From assembly GCA_003220495.1 (NCBI GenBank), contig QHSP01000103.1, positions 1 to 35,814 on the forward strand: 35,814 nt of DNA. The letters run 5' to 3'. Shown here piece by piece: positions 35,127 through 35,814 of this stretch (position 1 is its first letter; each line of letters opens with the position of its first letter). The position numbers were made by a program, and so were the translations under genes. The notes under the pieces were generated by a model that worked only from the letters and a program-made list of their open reading frames with translations, was not told the DNA's origin and made no database searches. The stretch is from Candidatus Rokuibacteriota bacterium. Lineage in GTDB: Bacteria > Methylomirabilota > Methylomirabilia > Rokubacteriales > CSP1-6.

Positions 35127-35814
35127 TCAACGACTCTTGACGCGGAAATCGGCCCGACGGTTCTGGGTCCGGCACTCCTCGGTGGCGTCGGTGCACGTCG
35201 GCCGCTCCTTGCCGTAGGACACCGTTGACAGGCGGTCCTTGGCGATCCCGTTGGCCTCGAGGTAGTCCATGGCTGACTTGGCTCGACGATCGCCGAGGGC
35301 CAGGTTGTATTCGGCCGTGCCGCGCTCGTCGGCGTTGCCCTCGATCAGCACGAACGTGTCGGCGTTTTCCTTGAGCCACGTCACATTGTTCGAGAGCGCA
35401 TCCACCGCGTCGGGCCTCAGGACGGACTTGTCGAAGTCGAAGTAGAGCGACTTCAGCTCGGGGGCTGCCAGGTAATCCTCGTTTCGAAACCGCGGCGTCG
35501 CCTCCTCTGCCTTCGGCTTCTCGGGCTCCTGCGCCGGCGGTTGAGGCGCCATCACGACGGCCGCCGGCGGGGGCGCCACGGGCTCGCTCGCGATGACCGT
35601 CGGCGGCATCATCTGGGCGGCCTGCGGCGGAACCTCTCGAGCCGGGGCGTTCGAAGCGCCGCCCTGGCGGGCCAGCAGCAAGCGGACCTTGCGTCCTTTG
35701 ACCTCGCCCACCATTTGATCGCCGTTCACGACGAGATCGGCGGTAAACACGCGATCGTCGATCTCGTGCGTGATCCGGACTTTCGAGCCGTTGATCGCGG
35801 CGAACACTCGAATT
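35127..35814 (-). CDS. Pal-like OmpA-family peptidoglycan-binding protein (5' end beyond window)
   Basis: The frame is open to the right edge (229 codons visible including an extra few before the GTG at 35807), so the N-terminus and any lipobox are not seen. Residues near the visible start form a beta-rich segment (VFTADLVVNGDQMVGEVKG), followed by a Pro/Ala linker. The C-terminal OmpA domain has LYFDFDKSVLRPDA, LIEGNADERGTAEYNLALG and ISYGKERP-type VSYGKERPTCTD with NRRADFRVK, closest to Pal of the Tol-Pal system. It should bind diaminopimelate in peptidoglycan through NADERG and NRR residues. No tol genes are visible here; the nuclease-like gene follows by 7 nt. Confidence 0.88.
   Translation of the reverse strand, partial: IRVFAAINGSKVRITHEIDDRVFTADLVVNGDQMVGEVKGRKVRLLLARQGGASNAPAREVPPQAAQMMPPTVIASEPVAPPPAAVVMAPQPPAQEPEKPKAEEATPRFRNEDYLAAPELKSLYFDFDKSVLRPDAVDALSNNVTWLKENADTFVLIEGNADERGTAEYNLALGDRRAKSAMDYLEANGIAKDRLSTVSYGKERPTCTDATEECRTQNRRADFRVKSR

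Overview
The window is GC-rich, gene-dense, complete-looking bacterial chromosome and most genes lie on the minus strand. A TonB-dependent outer-membrane receptor, a Pal-type OmpA protein, a lipoprotein-type binding protein and DksA point to a Gram-negative organism. The gene order (rplU-rpmA-obgE-proB-proA-nadD-rsfS; gap-pgk-tpiA-secG; an 11-gene nuo cluster) and base composition would suit an uncultured soil or groundwater lineage such as Rokubacteria/Methylomirabilota or a deltaproteobacterial relative. That placement is inference and no marker here fixes it.

Layout, left to right. 1-5645 (minus): gap, pgk, tpiA and secG, followed by an oligopeptide-type binding lipoprotein and the start of its DppB-type permease, which runs off the left edge. 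5691-7879 (minus): a DksA/TraR zinc-finger protein, a LapB-like TPR protein with a C-terminal rubredoxin-like finger, and ComF. 7981-13036 (minus): ribosomal proteins L21 and L27, the GTPase Obg, proline synthesis (ProB, ProA), NAD synthesis (NadD) and ribosome silencing (RsfS). 13133-14370 (minus): a TetR repressor, translationally coupled to an ECF sigma factor, with an operator sitting on its own promoter. 14589-24982 (minus): complex I genes nuoA-B-C-D-H-I-J-K-L-M-N without nuoE/F/G, with a NIPSNAP-family gene inserted between nuoC and nuoD. 25097-25792 (plus): a response regulator with a PilZ-like output domain, divergent from nuo. 25807-29842 (minus): a secreted helix-hairpin-helix protein, then indolepyruvate:ferredoxin oxidoreductase iorA and iorB. 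29843-30590: an intergenic stretch with what looks like a decayed endonuclease-like gene, then tRNA-Leu(CAA) and tRNA-Ala(GGC). 30604-35814: a TonB-dependent receptor (minus), an unknown single-pass membrane protein (plus), a nuclease-like protein and a Pal-like OmpA protein (both minus).

The most unusual signal is a pair of long, perfect inverted repeats lying inside two unrelated protein genes and read through in frame: 28-bp arms in comF and 35-bp arms in iorB. Both sit in loops or linkers between conserved domains, both have a 26-28 nt centre with a smaller inner hairpin, and both encode a similar Gly-Val-Gly-x-Pro core in the same orientation. This resembles the behaviour of Rickettsia palindromic elements and may be an undescribed family of coding-tolerant mobile palindromes.

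Other points worth following are a 14-bp tandem duplication that creates a five-codon relay ORF between pgk and tpiA, the very frequent ATGA/GTGA stop-start overlaps, a NuoM that lacks the usual TM7 lysine, a nuclease domain that has lost two calcium-ligand aspartates, and several promoters whose -10 box lies so close to the start codon that leaderless mRNAs are likely.
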